Positions 52,305 to 62,398 of a DNA stretch of 64,000 bases are shown here, piece after piece. Within the stretch, counting starts at the first letter, position 1. Every line of letters begins with the position of its first letter. Made by a program: the position numbers and the translations under genes. Location: positions 1,240,001-1,304,000 of the forward strand of contig NZ_FSRQ01000001.1 in assembly GCF_900143185.1 (NCBI RefSeq), read 5' to 3'. This DNA is from Chryseobacterium scophthalmum (GTDB lineage: Bacteria; Bacteroidota; Bacteroidia; Flavobacteriales; Weeksellaceae). The notes beneath the pieces are model-generated. The model did no database searches and was not told the origin of the DNA. It worked only from the letters and a program-made list of their open reading frames with translations.

Positions 52305-53219
52305 TTAGGAGTGTGAACAATCAAAATCATTCACAGCTTCTAATATCTCACCTGTTTCCGGTCTTACAACATAAACCTTATTCGGAGTAACACTTGAGAA
52401 TCTTATCCATCTGATTCCATTATTTTTGAATTTTTCAGGTACACCTTGATCAAGAATTTTTAGATTGTCTATTGTTGCAACCTTGCCATTCGTCAAATAA
52501 ATTAAACTTCCAATACTTGGTAGAGATGTTTTTAAAATCATTTTCGTATTCCAAACGTAATCTCTTAACCCAAAGCAAATATCATTATCAAAATCATCAT
52601 GATCAGCCAAACAATTAACATCTAAAACTTTTTGACTGCTCCATTTTCCTGATGTAAACTTAAAAACATTCGACCAACCTGAGACTTCAGATGTAGAGCA
52701 ATGTTTTCTGGCTCTTACATGATAAACAGTACCTTGCTCAATAGTTCCGTCATTCATTTCAATATATTCAGTGGGATTATAATTATATCCCATAATAACT
52801 CTAAAATAAACAATATCTGTAAATTTATCATCTTTTGCTATTTGATATTCTGCCGCATAAAAATTATTGCTGTCTACCGTATAGTCCATAATGATTTGAT
52901 CATCCGTTCCTAAATAAACATTGCCAATAGACGGAGTTTTACAAGATGTCAGATTACACTTACCCACCTGAAAATTAACTATTTCCTGATCTGTAGTTCC
53001 ATTTACTGTTAATGTTAATGTTAACTCATATTGATCCGCAGATTGAATACCTTCAAGAGTAACCTCATTTCCATTCGAGGGTGCAGGGTTTTTGGTATAT
53101 TCAATAGATGAACCTGATGAACCTTGGATTTTATAGTGCGCAGATGAAGATGTAATTGGCTCCGAAGATGTATAATCATAATCTATCTTACATACAACTT
53201 TACAATTTGCTGCTTCCAT
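52305..53219 (-). CDS. Fibronectin-III-like structural protein of the eCIS locus
   Basis: The 304-aa protein has two beta-sandwich regions resembling fibronectin type III: residues of about 5-90 (CKVVCKIDYDYTSSEPITSS) and 95-195 (TPSIGNVYLGTDDQIIMDYT, then YHVRARKHCSTSEVSGWSNV). A C-terminal domain with LADHDDFDNDICFGLRDYVW and WIRFSSVTPNKVYVVRPETG follows. Several cysteines occur but no signal peptide. It is last in the transcription unit after the PKD proteins, behind a hairpin at 53258. A part of the baseplate periphery or a short spike is plausible; no family was recognised. Confidence 0.65.
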   Translation of the reverse strand: MEAANCKVVCKIDYDYTSSEPITSSSAHYKIQGSSGSSIEYTKNPAPSNGNEVTLEGIQSADQYELTLTLTVNGTTDQEIVNFQVGKCNLTSCKTPSIGNVYLGTDDQIIMDYTVDSNNFYAAEYQIAKDDKFTDIVYFRVIMGYNYNPTEYIEMNDGTIEQGTVYHVRARKHCSTSEVSGWSNVFKFTSGKWSSQKVLDVNCLADHDDFDNDICFGLRDYVWNTKMILKTSLPSIGSLIYLTNGKVATIDNLKILDQGVPEKFKNNGIRWIRFSSVTPNKVYVVRPETGEILEAVNDFDCSHS

Positions 53220-53257
53220 TATATTATTTTTTCTTATTTATTAATTAATTGATGTAT

Positions 53258-53291
53258 AAGGGATGATTGTTTTGTTTATAAATCATCCCTT
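53258..53291 (-). terminator. Hairpin after the 1028-aa PKD gene
   Basis: AAGGGATGATT pairs perfectly with AATCATCCCTT around a 12-nt loop, between the stop at 53324 and the next gene. It could terminate or lower transcription of the 304-aa gene. Confidence 0.7.
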
Positions 53292-53323
53292 TACAATAGG
53301 TATCACACAAATTTTAATTAGTC

Positions 53324-56300
53324 TTAACGATATACATTTACAACCAATATATTAGATTGAGCAAATGCTCCGCTGTCAACATCCAAAACTGTAAGTTGGA
53401 ACTCATATTCGTCATCCACTAAATCTTTCACATCAAGAATGGATGTATTAGCTCCGTTAAGAGTTACCATCGGACCTTTCAATTTTACCCATGAATAGAT
53501 AAGCGTTGGCGGTCCCTGAGCTATTCCGTTTAATTTAAAACTCTCTTCCTTTAGTGCAACACGCGAAGGTCCTGTTGCCTGAACTGCAACGGCAGGCATA
53601 ACAGACTCGCAGCAATTTGTATCTGAGAATCTGATCTCTTTTATTACAAGAGAAGCTCGAGGAGGATTGTACCAATTATTTATCGTTATAACCTCAGTAC
53701 ATTCTCCGTTACTCACGGTCACCTTTATCGGTGGAATATTTTTGGAACTCACGTTATATAACTTACAACTTACATTCCCACTAGAATCCGGGTTTAATGG
53801 AGACTGAATACCATAATCTCCAAAATCCCAGCTGTAATTATAATTTGTGAAATCTTGTCCATTTTGCTGAGTAACTTTAAAGTGTATGACTGTTTCATTT
53901 GAACCACCACTTGGATAATCAACAGCAATCACATTAATCTCAACATCCGGCTGCGTAATAACCTTAATACTACAGTTGGTCGATTGTCCGTCTACAGTAA
54001 AGGTAATCACCTGACCGTGTAAACTTGCATTTATCAATTGTGGATTAAAAAGGTATTGTCCATCATCATCTATTACCACACCTCCACCAACGCTGGCTTT
54101 CACAACTCCTCCTACAGGAGATACTGCAAAAGGCATAGAAGATGAATTAGAACAAACAACAGCTTTTGGCAAACTTAATTGAACTGAAGCTTTGTACCAA
54201 TCTCTTATCGCGATATCCTGAGTACATCCACTGCCACTCACCTTCACTTTTATGGTCGGAATTCTTGTTGGCACCAGATTATAATAAGTATAATTAACAT
54301 TTCCTTTTGCATCCGGTTTCAGCGTAATAAAGCTTCCATTATCCCAGAAATCCCAACTGTAAGTATAGTCTTTAAAGTTTTCACCGGAAACAACCATATT
54401 TACCGTCGTTCCGATTGCTCCTCCTTCAGGATAGAAGACATGATCAACAACCACTTTTATCTCCGGTTGTGCAATAACCTTAATACTGCAATTAGTAGGT
54501 TTTCCATTTACAGTAAAGGTAATTTCCTTACCATGTAAACTTGGATCTACCAATTTTGGATTAAAGAAATACTGACCACCATCTAGTTCCACACCTCTAC
54601 CTACATTTGCAACAACCTCTCCATTCACAGGAATTACGGTAAACGGTATACGTGCTGCTTCAGCACAAATAACAGTACTTGGTAAACTCAATTTAACATC
54701 AGTTTTTGGAGTACAACATGTGTACGGAATTGAAAAATCTGCTACAACTATTGATTCTCCGTCGATAATCTCATAAACAATTAAAAAAGTACCTTTACGT
54801 TCTACTCCGCGTTTATGTTCTAATCCCGGATTTTTTTCTAAATATTCATTGAAATAAGCTTTTGACAAGTCTTTATTATTTACTAATCCCTGTAAAGACA
54901 AAGCCATAATATCAAATCCCAATTGATGCTTATCTCTAATTTCTTTTATCTGCTCAAAAGCATCTTGATAAAGCATCCCTTGATGACCTTCAATATTATA
55001 AAAAGAATTTTTATCAATGTTAAAATCTAAAGGATTTTGAATATGCATGTCTGATGACAGCAAACTAACATCATATCCTAAATTTTCTCTAAATGATCGA
55101 TTGCTTGTTTTATCAAAATTCCAAGCTTTCAAAAACTCATCTGTCACCTGATAATAAAAAGGAATTGCTTTATTGCTAAGAGGATTTAGTTTTTGAGATG
55201 GAGTGATTTTAATTTGTGCTTCATTTTCAAAACTATCAGAATATCTGAAGTTTTGTGCCTGTTGCTTAAAACGATTAATTAACAGCTTGACTCTTTGTGT
55301 CGCTTTTTCATCATCTAAAACAGGTGAATTATAAAACAGATGTCTTGAGAAATCTAATTGCTTGTCTGATATTAATTTTCCAAGCATTACATGTTTAGGA
55401 AAAGAAATTAAATCGGGAAGGCATTTCGTAAATGCTTTTGGAAGTAATTTTACAATTTCAGAATAGGTATCCATTAAATCTTTTACTACATCATAAGCAT
55501 ACTGGAAACCTGTTTTTTGAGCAAGACATTCTTCAATTGAAATTTTGAAGTTTTGATAATCAACAGTTGAAACGCCTATTATTTTAGCGATTTCATTGAT
55601 TTTTTTGAAAACAATATCACCATACCCATTTCTCTCTAAAACATCCTGATACATCTTCTTTAAGTCAGAAGAGAAAACCTCTTTTTCTACTCCTCTTTCT
55701 AAAATAAGTCGCTCTACAATCACTCGTTCCTGAGTTGCAGCACTCATTATACCATCTATAAACAGAGGATGGGGCTGAATCTGATCACTTTCAAGAATAT
55801 GATTAATTCCTGCAGCTGTAGTAACCAATACTTTCAGGTTTCGAATTTGTAGGATCCCATGATTATCACAATCAACCCCTCTACAAGGTTTAATTTCTTT
55901 TTCGTCACTTTCTAAATACAGCAGTAAATATTTGTCTTCTAAACTTGAAAGACTGTCAATAGGTTGAAAATCAAGATTTGCTTCTTCTGTTGTTGCCAAT
56001 TCCCAAAGCTCAATTTGACTAGTAGATCCAGTATTAAATGCAGGGTATCTTATTTTGAAATTATCATACACTTTAAAATGTGTAAACTCTTTATTTTCTA
56101 ATTTAATTTTCTTCAGATCACTTACATACAACTCTTTACTTACCTCACCTGCATTATTTAGGGTAAGTAAATCTCCATCAGTTGTAAGAGCCACACCCTG
56201 AGAAAGTTGTATTTTGTTTAATTTGTTATTTACATAAATAAGTTTGGGTTTGAGACCACACAAAATACCTACTCCCTGCAACATTACTCTAGACAAACGA

Positions 56301-56410
56301 TCCTGATCTTCGAAAAAATCTAAAAACTCGTTGAATTGGCTGTAATCTATATATTGTCCTTTACTGAATTTTCGGTATTGGACGGCAATATTACTTAATT
56401 GATTCTTCAT
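53324..56410 (-). CDS. PKD-domain eCIS protein, paralogue with two repeat units
   Basis: The N-terminal half of this 1028-aa protein is homologous to that of the next gene upstream: IAVQYRKFSKGQYIDYSQFN, FFEDQDRLSRVMLQGVGILC, then GVALTTDGDLLTL, and a conserved SFPKHVMLGKL segment near residue 340. From about 565 come two tandem units of about 185 residues, each with a small beta domain (FTVNGKPTNCSIKVIAQPEI or the equivalent) and a PKD domain (YTYSWDFWDNGSF; YNYSWDFGDYGI). A last Ig-like domain follows. There is no signal peptide. PKD proteins of this kind occur in Bacteroidetes eCIS loci next to the baseplate genes. Structural role inferred. Confidence 0.78.
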   Translation of the reverse strand: MKNQLSNIAVQYRKFSKGQYIDYSQFNEFLDFFEDQDRLSRVMLQGVGILCGLKPKLIYVNNKLNKIQLSQGVALTTDGDLLTLNNAGEVSKELYVSDLKKIKLENKEFTHFKVYDNFKIRYPAFNTGSTSQIELWELATTEEANLDFQPIDSLSSLEDKYLLLYLESDEKEIKPCRGVDCDNHGILQIRNLKVLVTTAAGINHILESDQIQPHPLFIDGIMSAATQERVIVERLILERGVEKEVFSSDLKKMYQDVLERNGYGDIVFKKINEIAKIIGVSTVDYQNFKISIEECLAQKTGFQYAYDVVKDLMDTYSEIVKLLPKAFTKCLPDLISFPKHVMLGKLISDKQLDFSRHLFYNSPVLDDEKATQRVKLLINRFKQQAQNFRYSDSFENEAQIKITPSQKLNPLSNKAIPFYYQVTDEFLKAWNFDKTSNRSFRENLGYDVSLLSSDMHIQNPLDFNIDKNSFYNIEGHQGMLYQDAFEQIKEIRDKHQLGFDIMALSLQGLVNNKDLSKAYFNEYLEKNPGLEHKRGVERKGTFLIVYEIIDGESIVVADFSIPYTCCTPKTDVKLSLPSTVICAEAARIPFTVIPVNGEVVANVGRGVELDGGQYFFNPKLVDPSLHGKEITFTVNGKPTNCSIKVIAQPEIKVVVDHVFYPEGGAIGTTVNMVVSGENFKDYTYSWDFWDNGSFITLKPDAKGNVNYTYYNLVPTRIPTIKVKVSGSGCTQDIAIRDWYKASVQLSLPKAVVCSNSSSMPFAVSPVGGVVKASVGGGVVIDDDGQYLFNPQLINASLHGQVITFTVDGQSTNCSIKVITQPDVEINVIAVDYPSGGSNETVIHFKVTQQNGQDFTNYNYSWDFGDYGIQSPLNPDSSGNVSCKLYNVSSKNIPPIKVTVSNGECTEVITINNWYNPPRASLVIKEIRFSDTNCCESVMPAVAVQATGPSRVALKEESFKLNGIAQGPPTLIYSWVKLKGPMVTLNGANTSILDVKDLVDDEYEFQLTVLDVDSGAFAQSNILVVNVYR

Positions 56411-56451
56411 TATTATTAATTTTTTAATGATTCATTAAGGTCATTTAATAC

Positions 56452-56482
56452 ACTCCATAGACAGTATTTCTGCCTATGGAGT
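56452..56482 (-). terminator. Intercistronic hairpin
   Basis: ACTCCATAG pairs with CTATGGAGT around a loop with an inner AGACAG/CTG pairing, in the 101-bp gap between the two PKD genes. It may be a terminator or an RNA-stabilising stem. Confidence 0.65.
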
Positions 56483-56511
56483 TGATATTAAACTATTTCT
56501 CCTTTCTCGAA

Positions 56512-59496
56512 TTATTTTCTTGTTACACCTGTACAAGGGTTAATTGATAAGAAATTATTCTGCGGATAACCGTCATAAATCGGAACCAGACTGTCTGCAA
56601 GGAATATCTGAGTCCAGGCAACTCCTGTGTGACAACGATTCAATGCACATTCAAGAGAGAATGATATGAATCCGTCTGGTGACAATGCTGCAATTTGCTG
56701 TGCTTCATCTTGATTAATAACAATTTCACTTGCTCGATCATATCCTTTATAAGTATTCGGATCATAAGCAGGACCTTTAGGATAATTCTTTTTATCATTA
56801 GAACCTCCAGTATTACTTAAGAAAACATTTCCATTCGGGCTGCCTCCTATGATTAATCCGTTCCCTTTTAAATTAAATGTAGCTTCATTACAAGTATGGC
56901 TTCCTCTTTCCTTCGCGTGTATATACTGTACAAGAATTCTCATACCTGTTAAACAAGCAATGGTAGATTGTCCGGTTAATTTCACCGGTGCTAATCTATA
57001 AACTGTACTACATCCGTTACTATTAGTTACTGTAAGTGTTGGGTTGAAAGTATCTTCCTGACCGGCAATCAGTTTGTAAACATGAGTTTTCTTAGTAGTC
57101 GGTGCTTCGTTTTGAATAATCTGACTACCATCATCAAAGTTCCATGTAAACGTAAGACCCGTAAAGTTACCAACAACATCAAATGCAACTGTTGCATCCG
57201 GATTTGTTGTATTTGGATTTGTTGTAGGAGTCTCATAAGTAACGGTACCCGCAGTTACTGATGTTATTTCCGGATTTTTATGTACAATCATCTGAGCTTC
57301 CACAGAATCATCATTAACAGTAAATTTAATGGTCTGACCTAAATAATTTGAAGTAACCAAACCAGGATTGAAGAAGTTCTGACCTCCCGATTGTGTAATC
57401 GCCGGTATAAGAACACCATTTACAAATGCTTTTACCTCTCCATTTTCCGGAACAACCGTCATAGCAATCGGAGCATCTTTCTGACACAGTTTATTGTCAG
57501 GCAGTATTAAGAATACAGGTTCTTTTTTAGAACAGCACAGATAAGGCAATGAGAAATCTGCAAGAACCTGATTGTTTGTTTCATTATTGTAAATTAAAGC
57601 AAAGGTTCCACCTGGTTCTACACCGGCTCTATGTTCCAATCCTGATTTTCTCTCTAAAAATTCGCTTAAAAGTTCGCTTACTACATCATCTTTTCTAGGA
57701 TCCTGCTTTACAACAGTAATACCTTCTTCCGATCCTTCTTTTGAGAATTCAGCTTTGTTCAATAATCTTAATTTCTCATCCAGTTTTGAGATGTTAAATA
57801 AAGTATTCTGGGAATCAATTTTTCTATTACTGATATCGCTAGAAATAGATACCAATTGTTTCCTAAGGTCATCAATAGATACCGTTTTTTCTCTAGGTGG
57901 TATTTCACCTCCAGGTTTTTCGTCTTTTTGTAAAACCAATGCAATGACATCAAAAGCCAATCCGTATTTTGCTTTAAGATCATTGATGTTTTGTAAAGCC
58001 GTTTTATAAGGCAATCCTAAATGTCCTTCAATTCTATAGAAATCATTGTTATCAATATTATAATTCAATGGGTTCTGAATGAAGTCATCTACTGCTAAGT
58101 TGGCTGTATGATAACTTAGATTATATTTTTCTCTATCAGTTTTTGTTTTTTCAAAGTTCCATTGGGTCAATAATGGTTTATCTACATTGTAGTAATATGG
58201 GATTGCTTTTTCACCCAATCTTACATTAACGTTGGAAGGGGTAATTTTAATCGCTCCACTATAAGACTGAAACCCGTTTATTTTTTGCACAAAACGATTG
58301 GCAAGCATTACAATTCTTTCGTAATTCTCGTCATCATTTGTAGTTACTGGCGAATTATAGAAACCATGACGGAAATCGGTACGATCACCTAATTCCAGTT
58401 TTGCTCCAACAGCACCCAACATAAGGTGTTTAGGAAATGACGTAATACTTGGGCAACACTCAGCATCCAGATGTAATATCAAACCTTTTATTTCGTTGTA
58501 AGTATCAATTAGATCCTTTAACAAATCATATCTATATTGATAATGATCAAATCTTGATCCTCTGCCATCAAATAAAAAATTCAGCTTATCAAGAAGTGTT
58601 TGTCCTCCCAGGTTCATGCTTATTCCAAAAGTACCTGCAATTGCATTAAAACCTTCACTTAATTGTACAACAGGAGTGATCGCATCCTGAAATCTTTTTT
58701 TCAATTCTGATGCCTCTTTAATCGTAGGGTCTAAAATAACCCTTTTGGCTTCTATTTTAGGTAAGCGATCAAAGAGTTTTTCATACATATTATGAGCTGT
58801 ATAAATACTGTCTTTTGCATCACCATTCTTCACAAGTTCCAAAACAGAACTAGAATCTGCTAAAAGTACTTTAAGATTAGACACCTGCTCAGATCCGGTA
58901 TGATCACAATCTGCGTCTTGGCAAGGATTTTCGTCATTAGAATAACTTTCTAAATACAGAATAATAACCTTGTTACGTATAGTATTACGGAAGTCGGATA
59001 ACAGTTTAAAACCTGCAGCATTACTACCTAAATCCTCATATTCTTGTTGTGTGATTACTTCTAATAGAGGTATTTGCTGACCGCCAATTCGAAAATGCTT
59101 GTATCCGATTTCATCAATATATTCTTTGTAATATTTGTAATTTTTAACCCCGAAATCTATAGTAACCTCTGAAGATGTAGCTCCTTTTTGACGCAGGGTT
59201 ATTAAGTCTCCGTCTGTGGTAACTCCTGATCCCTGTGTAATTGCAATAGTATCAAGATTAAAATCAAGCTCTACACCTCCGGGGTTTTTCTCAAGTGTAG
59301 CTTCAGGCTGTAAGATCAAATCTATATAAGTTGATTTAAAACCACACACTACACCTACACCACTCAATCGGGTTCTTGATAATCTGTCCTGATCTTCGAA
59401 ATAGTCTATAAATTCGTTTAATTGCCCTTCTGTTAACGCCTGATTATCGTTAAACTTTCTATATTGGGTTGTTACGTTGTCTAATTTAGTATTCAT
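56512..59496 (-). CDS. PKD-domain eCIS protein, paralogue with one repeat unit
   Basis: The 994-aa protein shares its first 450 residues with the protein at 53324 (VTTQYRKFNDNQALTEGQLN, FFEDQDR-type motif as YFEDQDRLSRTRLSGVGVVC, GSGVTTDGDLITL, SFPKHLMLGAV). A coiled-coil insert lies near 540-610, followed by one beta unit plus PKD domain (FTWNFDDGSQI). A distinct C-terminal domain with cysteine pairs follows (CLTGMRILVQYIHAKERGSH, then SFSLECALNRCHTGVAWTQI). The start overlaps the stop of the baseplate gene at 59486 by 11 bases, so it is translated with it. Probably a baseplate-associated structural protein. Confidence 0.78.
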   Translation of the reverse strand: MNTKLDNVTTQYRKFNDNQALTEGQLNEFIDYFEDQDRLSRTRLSGVGVVCGFKSTYIDLILQPEATLEKNPGGVELDFNLDTIAITQGSGVTTDGDLITLRQKGATSSEVTIDFGVKNYKYYKEYIDEIGYKHFRIGGQQIPLLEVITQQEYEDLGSNAAGFKLLSDFRNTIRNKVIILYLESYSNDENPCQDADCDHTGSEQVSNLKVLLADSSSVLELVKNGDAKDSIYTAHNMYEKLFDRLPKIEAKRVILDPTIKEASELKKRFQDAITPVVQLSEGFNAIAGTFGISMNLGGQTLLDKLNFLFDGRGSRFDHYQYRYDLLKDLIDTYNEIKGLILHLDAECCPSITSFPKHLMLGAVGAKLELGDRTDFRHGFYNSPVTTNDDENYERIVMLANRFVQKINGFQSYSGAIKITPSNVNVRLGEKAIPYYYNVDKPLLTQWNFEKTKTDREKYNLSYHTANLAVDDFIQNPLNYNIDNNDFYRIEGHLGLPYKTALQNINDLKAKYGLAFDVIALVLQKDEKPGGEIPPREKTVSIDDLRKQLVSISSDISNRKIDSQNTLFNISKLDEKLRLLNKAEFSKEGSEEGITVVKQDPRKDDVVSELLSEFLERKSGLEHRAGVEPGGTFALIYNNETNNQVLADFSLPYLCCSKKEPVFLILPDNKLCQKDAPIAMTVVPENGEVKAFVNGVLIPAITQSGGQNFFNPGLVTSNYLGQTIKFTVNDDSVEAQMIVHKNPEITSVTAGTVTYETPTTNPNTTNPDATVAFDVVGNFTGLTFTWNFDDGSQIIQNEAPTTKKTHVYKLIAGQEDTFNPTLTVTNSNGCSTVYRLAPVKLTGQSTIACLTGMRILVQYIHAKERGSHTCNEATFNLKGNGLIIGGSPNGNVFLSNTGGSNDKKNYPKGPAYDPNTYKGYDRASEIVINQDEAQQIAALSPDGFISFSLECALNRCHTGVAWTQIFLADSLVPIYDGYPQNNFLSINPCTGVTRK

Positions 59497-62374
59497 TATT
59501 TTTCAATTTTTTTGATAAGTTCGATTGTCCTATTATGATTTTTCCATCTAAGTTGTCATCATCCTCTGCTGCACAGTCCAGAAGTCTTCCAGGTCGATAA
59601 ATATTGTTCAGGTAAGTAAGAGCTTTTACTACATCATGAATACTTTGCCCTAAAACTGCAGTATTGTTTTTTGCTTTATCTGAAAGATATTTTTTAAATG
59701 CAACTTCAAAATCAGCCAAGTCGTTTTGAGCGGTTTCTGTTTCGCTGAATCGATCTCCAACCCAGCAGATTTTTGCTAGAACATGAGCCGGAATTTCCTG
59801 TCTGATCACTGTTTCGGCATAACGTCTAAAATCAGGATCCTGGAAACGATAAGCAAAGCCCGGAAGAACAACACTTACACGGAAAGAATAAGGATCATAA
59901 ATATCAATTTCGCAATCTTCACAAGAGCTCATAAGCGCTTCTGAATATTTTATAGGATCTGCTAAAGAAGGATTGGCAATAGAAGAATCTTCCTGAAGGT
60001 CATAGGCAATTCTAAAAGTTTCACCAATAGACATACAGCCGATTCCCCCCATGAGTTTATAATCTCGAGCTGTAGGTTTTAATAATAAATGCTCAACAAG
60101 GAAAATACCCTCTTCAGTAAAACCATATTTTAAATAATCTACCAGTTTCACAATTCCTTTTTTCAATTCTTTCAAATCAGAATAAGGATTTGTTTTTTTG
60201 TGAGTAGCGATTACATTTTGCTTAACGGGATCATCTACAATCTCAAGATAGAAGTTATCGTTCAACGAAACACGGATTTTGATATTTCCAATTAAGCAGA
60301 AATTCTTTTCACACTCTTTTAGATTTTTTATTGTCTCTGCAAGATTTTCGTCATCGTCTTTTAATTGTTCTAATGCATTTTTAAGGTCTTCCTGATCAAT
60401 TTGAATGGTTTGATAAATTGCTTCATTCAGATTTTTGGTTGCAGAATATTCAATTTTGTAAGTATTCACAGACGATAAAACAATATTGCCTTCTGCGTCT
60501 TTTACTTTCCAACTATACGTAAATTTATTGTTGCCAATAGGCGTTTTAATAATTGAAACAGGCGATTGAGATAAAGTTCTTTGCGTGTAATCTTTAAGTC
60601 CCAACAAACGGGCAATTCTCTTCTGAGCTCCGGAAATATTAGTCGTATTCCAAATATCTGTATCTGAAAACAATGTGTAATTGTACCCTAATCCTCGGTC
60701 TTTACTTAATGATGTATACTCGTTTAAGAAGTTCTCTTTATTGCTTAAAACGATTTCGTCTGTAGAATTTCCGTACAATGATTTCATCAAGAAAGTATAG
60801 TCACTGAATGTTTCGGCAAAACGAGAGATCAAATGATCTAAAACTTCGTTCCTTCTTTCTACACTATTATCAAGCTCTTCGTACAATGAATCTGTAAGCT
60901 GATCATCACTTTCGGTATCATAATCAGAAACCAATTCATCAAAGCCTTTGATGTTTTTAAGAGCTTGTGTGAAATACGTTCTCTTTAGATCACCATTTAC
61001 ACTTAAAACTTCTTTTACTTTTTCAAGATGCTTAAAATAACCGGCAAGAATTTGATCAAAAAACAATAAATAGCCTTTTAACTGTTTTGCCAATGCTTCC
61101 CTTTCAGGATTTTGATTTCCTATAATTCCTGATATTCCGACTCCATAAGTGTCTGGAAATTCATTTAAAATAGTAGCATAATTGGCTATATCATAAGAAG
61201 TTCCTTGTGGTAAAATCAATTCTTTATTTTGTCTTGCATCTTCTCTAAGAACTTCTTCTTCTCTTTTAAGAGTTTCAATATAATTCTGAACTTTTTCTTT
61301 ATTGATATTCAACGGAAGAGAACCTTTGCTGTAACTGAACGAACTCAGCTCGCACAATTCAGGTTTTCTGCCTTTTTCAATACAGATCAACCAGTCGTTG
61401 TTTTGTTTTACTACGTTATCACAACCCGCAATAGAAATTTCATGAATTTCTTTAACACCATCAATCTTCATGATTTCACTGATGATATCCGAAAGACGAA
61501 CTTCTCTTCTTAATTGGCTGTTTCTAAGCTCTTCAGTATCAATAAAACCATTATCTAAAAGAGGTCCTTCAAAAATCTGATCTGTAGAGAAACCTCTATC
61601 GAGCATCTGTTTCAGTGAATAAAAATGAACTTCCGGAGATAAGTAATTATTAACTGCTCTGGTTACTTTAGCATGTACCAGTTCTTCATCAGCTTTATTG
61701 ACAAGTCCGATACGTGCACAAACTGCAACTTTTTGGGTTTCGACCTGTTTAATTTCGGCTAAATCTTCACAAAGACTTCTGTTGGCGTGATAACGGTCTA
61801 ATATTTTAGTATTGATATTAGATTTTTCACATCCAACACCATCAACAACCGTATCAACATCAATATCTTCGGCATAATCTACATAAAGATCATACATTCC
61901 TTTTACCTTAAAACTTTCTGTCTTTTTTCCGATAGGTTTAAAGTCAAGATTTCCGTTTTCACAATCAACATATAAAGTTTCAGTTTTAGGAACCAACCAG
62001 CAATTTCGGATGGGTCTTTTATGCCCTGAAATCATGTTGATATCGATAAATAATTTTCTGTAGTCAAGCTCTGTTAAAGGTCTTGAAGGCAGAATTTCTG
62101 TAGCTTTTAAAAACTGGGTATGAATATCTTTCTTTTCGTCTTCAGAAGTCAAGATATCTTCCATATTCAGATTCATTCTCATCCCAAGATCTGTGATGGC
62201 ATAGCTTAAAACTTCCAAAGTGGTGATACCGGGATCATGAGAATTGTAATCAGTCCAGAGTTTTCCTCCTAACTTTTCGATGTATTCAATACCTGTTTTT
62301 CGTAGAAAATGAAAATCATTCTGGTCTTCAGTTTCTATATTTTTGGGTATACTAATGTGCTTATTTTCTGACAT
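59486..62374 (-). CDS. Large baseplate protein of the eCIS (Afp12-like)
   Basis: The 962-aa protein has the N-terminal signature WTDYNSHDPGITTLEVLSYA, followed by ITDLGMRMNLNMEDIL, which is characteristic of the large baseplate wedge proteins of Bacteroidetes contractile injection systems. The middle region has conserved repeats around IMKIDGVKEIHEISIAGCDN. The end carries VVLPGFAYRFQDPDFRRYAE and PAHVLAKICWVG, also typical of the family. It has no signal peptide and acts in the cytoplasm during assembly, joining the wedge to the fibres. It follows the gpJ-like gene by 24 bp. The closest reference is likely Afp12 of the antifeeding prophage, but this is judged only from motif and position. 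Confidence 0.85.
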   Translation of the reverse strand: MSENKHISIPKNIETEDQNDFHFLRKTGIEYIEKLGGKLWTDYNSHDPGITTLEVLSYAITDLGMRMNLNMEDILTSEDEKKDIHTQFLKATEILPSRPLTELDYRKLFIDINMISGHKRPIRNCWLVPKTETLYVDCENGNLDFKPIGKKTESFKVKGMYDLYVDYAEDIDVDTVVDGVGCEKSNINTKILDRYHANRSLCEDLAEIKQVETQKVAVCARIGLVNKADEELVHAKVTRAVNNYLSPEVHFYSLKQMLDRGFSTDQIFEGPLLDNGFIDTEELRNSQLRREVRLSDIISEIMKIDGVKEIHEISIAGCDNVVKQNNDWLICIEKGRKPELCELSSFSYSKGSLPLNINKEKVQNYIETLKREEEVLREDARQNKELILPQGTSYDIANYATILNEFPDTYGVGISGIIGNQNPEREALAKQLKGYLLFFDQILAGYFKHLEKVKEVLSVNGDLKRTYFTQALKNIKGFDELVSDYDTESDDQLTDSLYEELDNSVERRNEVLDHLISRFAETFSDYTFLMKSLYGNSTDEIVLSNKENFLNEYTSLSKDRGLGYNYTLFSDTDIWNTTNISGAQKRIARLLGLKDYTQRTLSQSPVSIIKTPIGNNKFTYSWKVKDAEGNIVLSSVNTYKIEYSATKNLNEAIYQTIQIDQEDLKNALEQLKDDDENLAETIKNLKECEKNFCLIGNIKIRVSLNDNFYLEIVDDPVKQNVIATHKKTNPYSDLKELKKGIVKLVDYLKYGFTEEGIFLVEHLLLKPTARDYKLMGGIGCMSIGETFRIAYDLQEDSSIANPSLADPIKYSEALMSSCEDCEIDIYDPYSFRVSVVLPGFAYRFQDPDFRRYAETVIRQEIPAHVLAKICWVGDRFSETETAQNDLADFEVAFKKYLSDKAKNNTAVLGQSIHDVVKALTYLNNIYRPGRLLDCAAEDDDNLDGKIIIGQSNLSKKLKNNEY

Positions 62375-62398
62375 GATTATGTTTTCTTCTATTTATAA

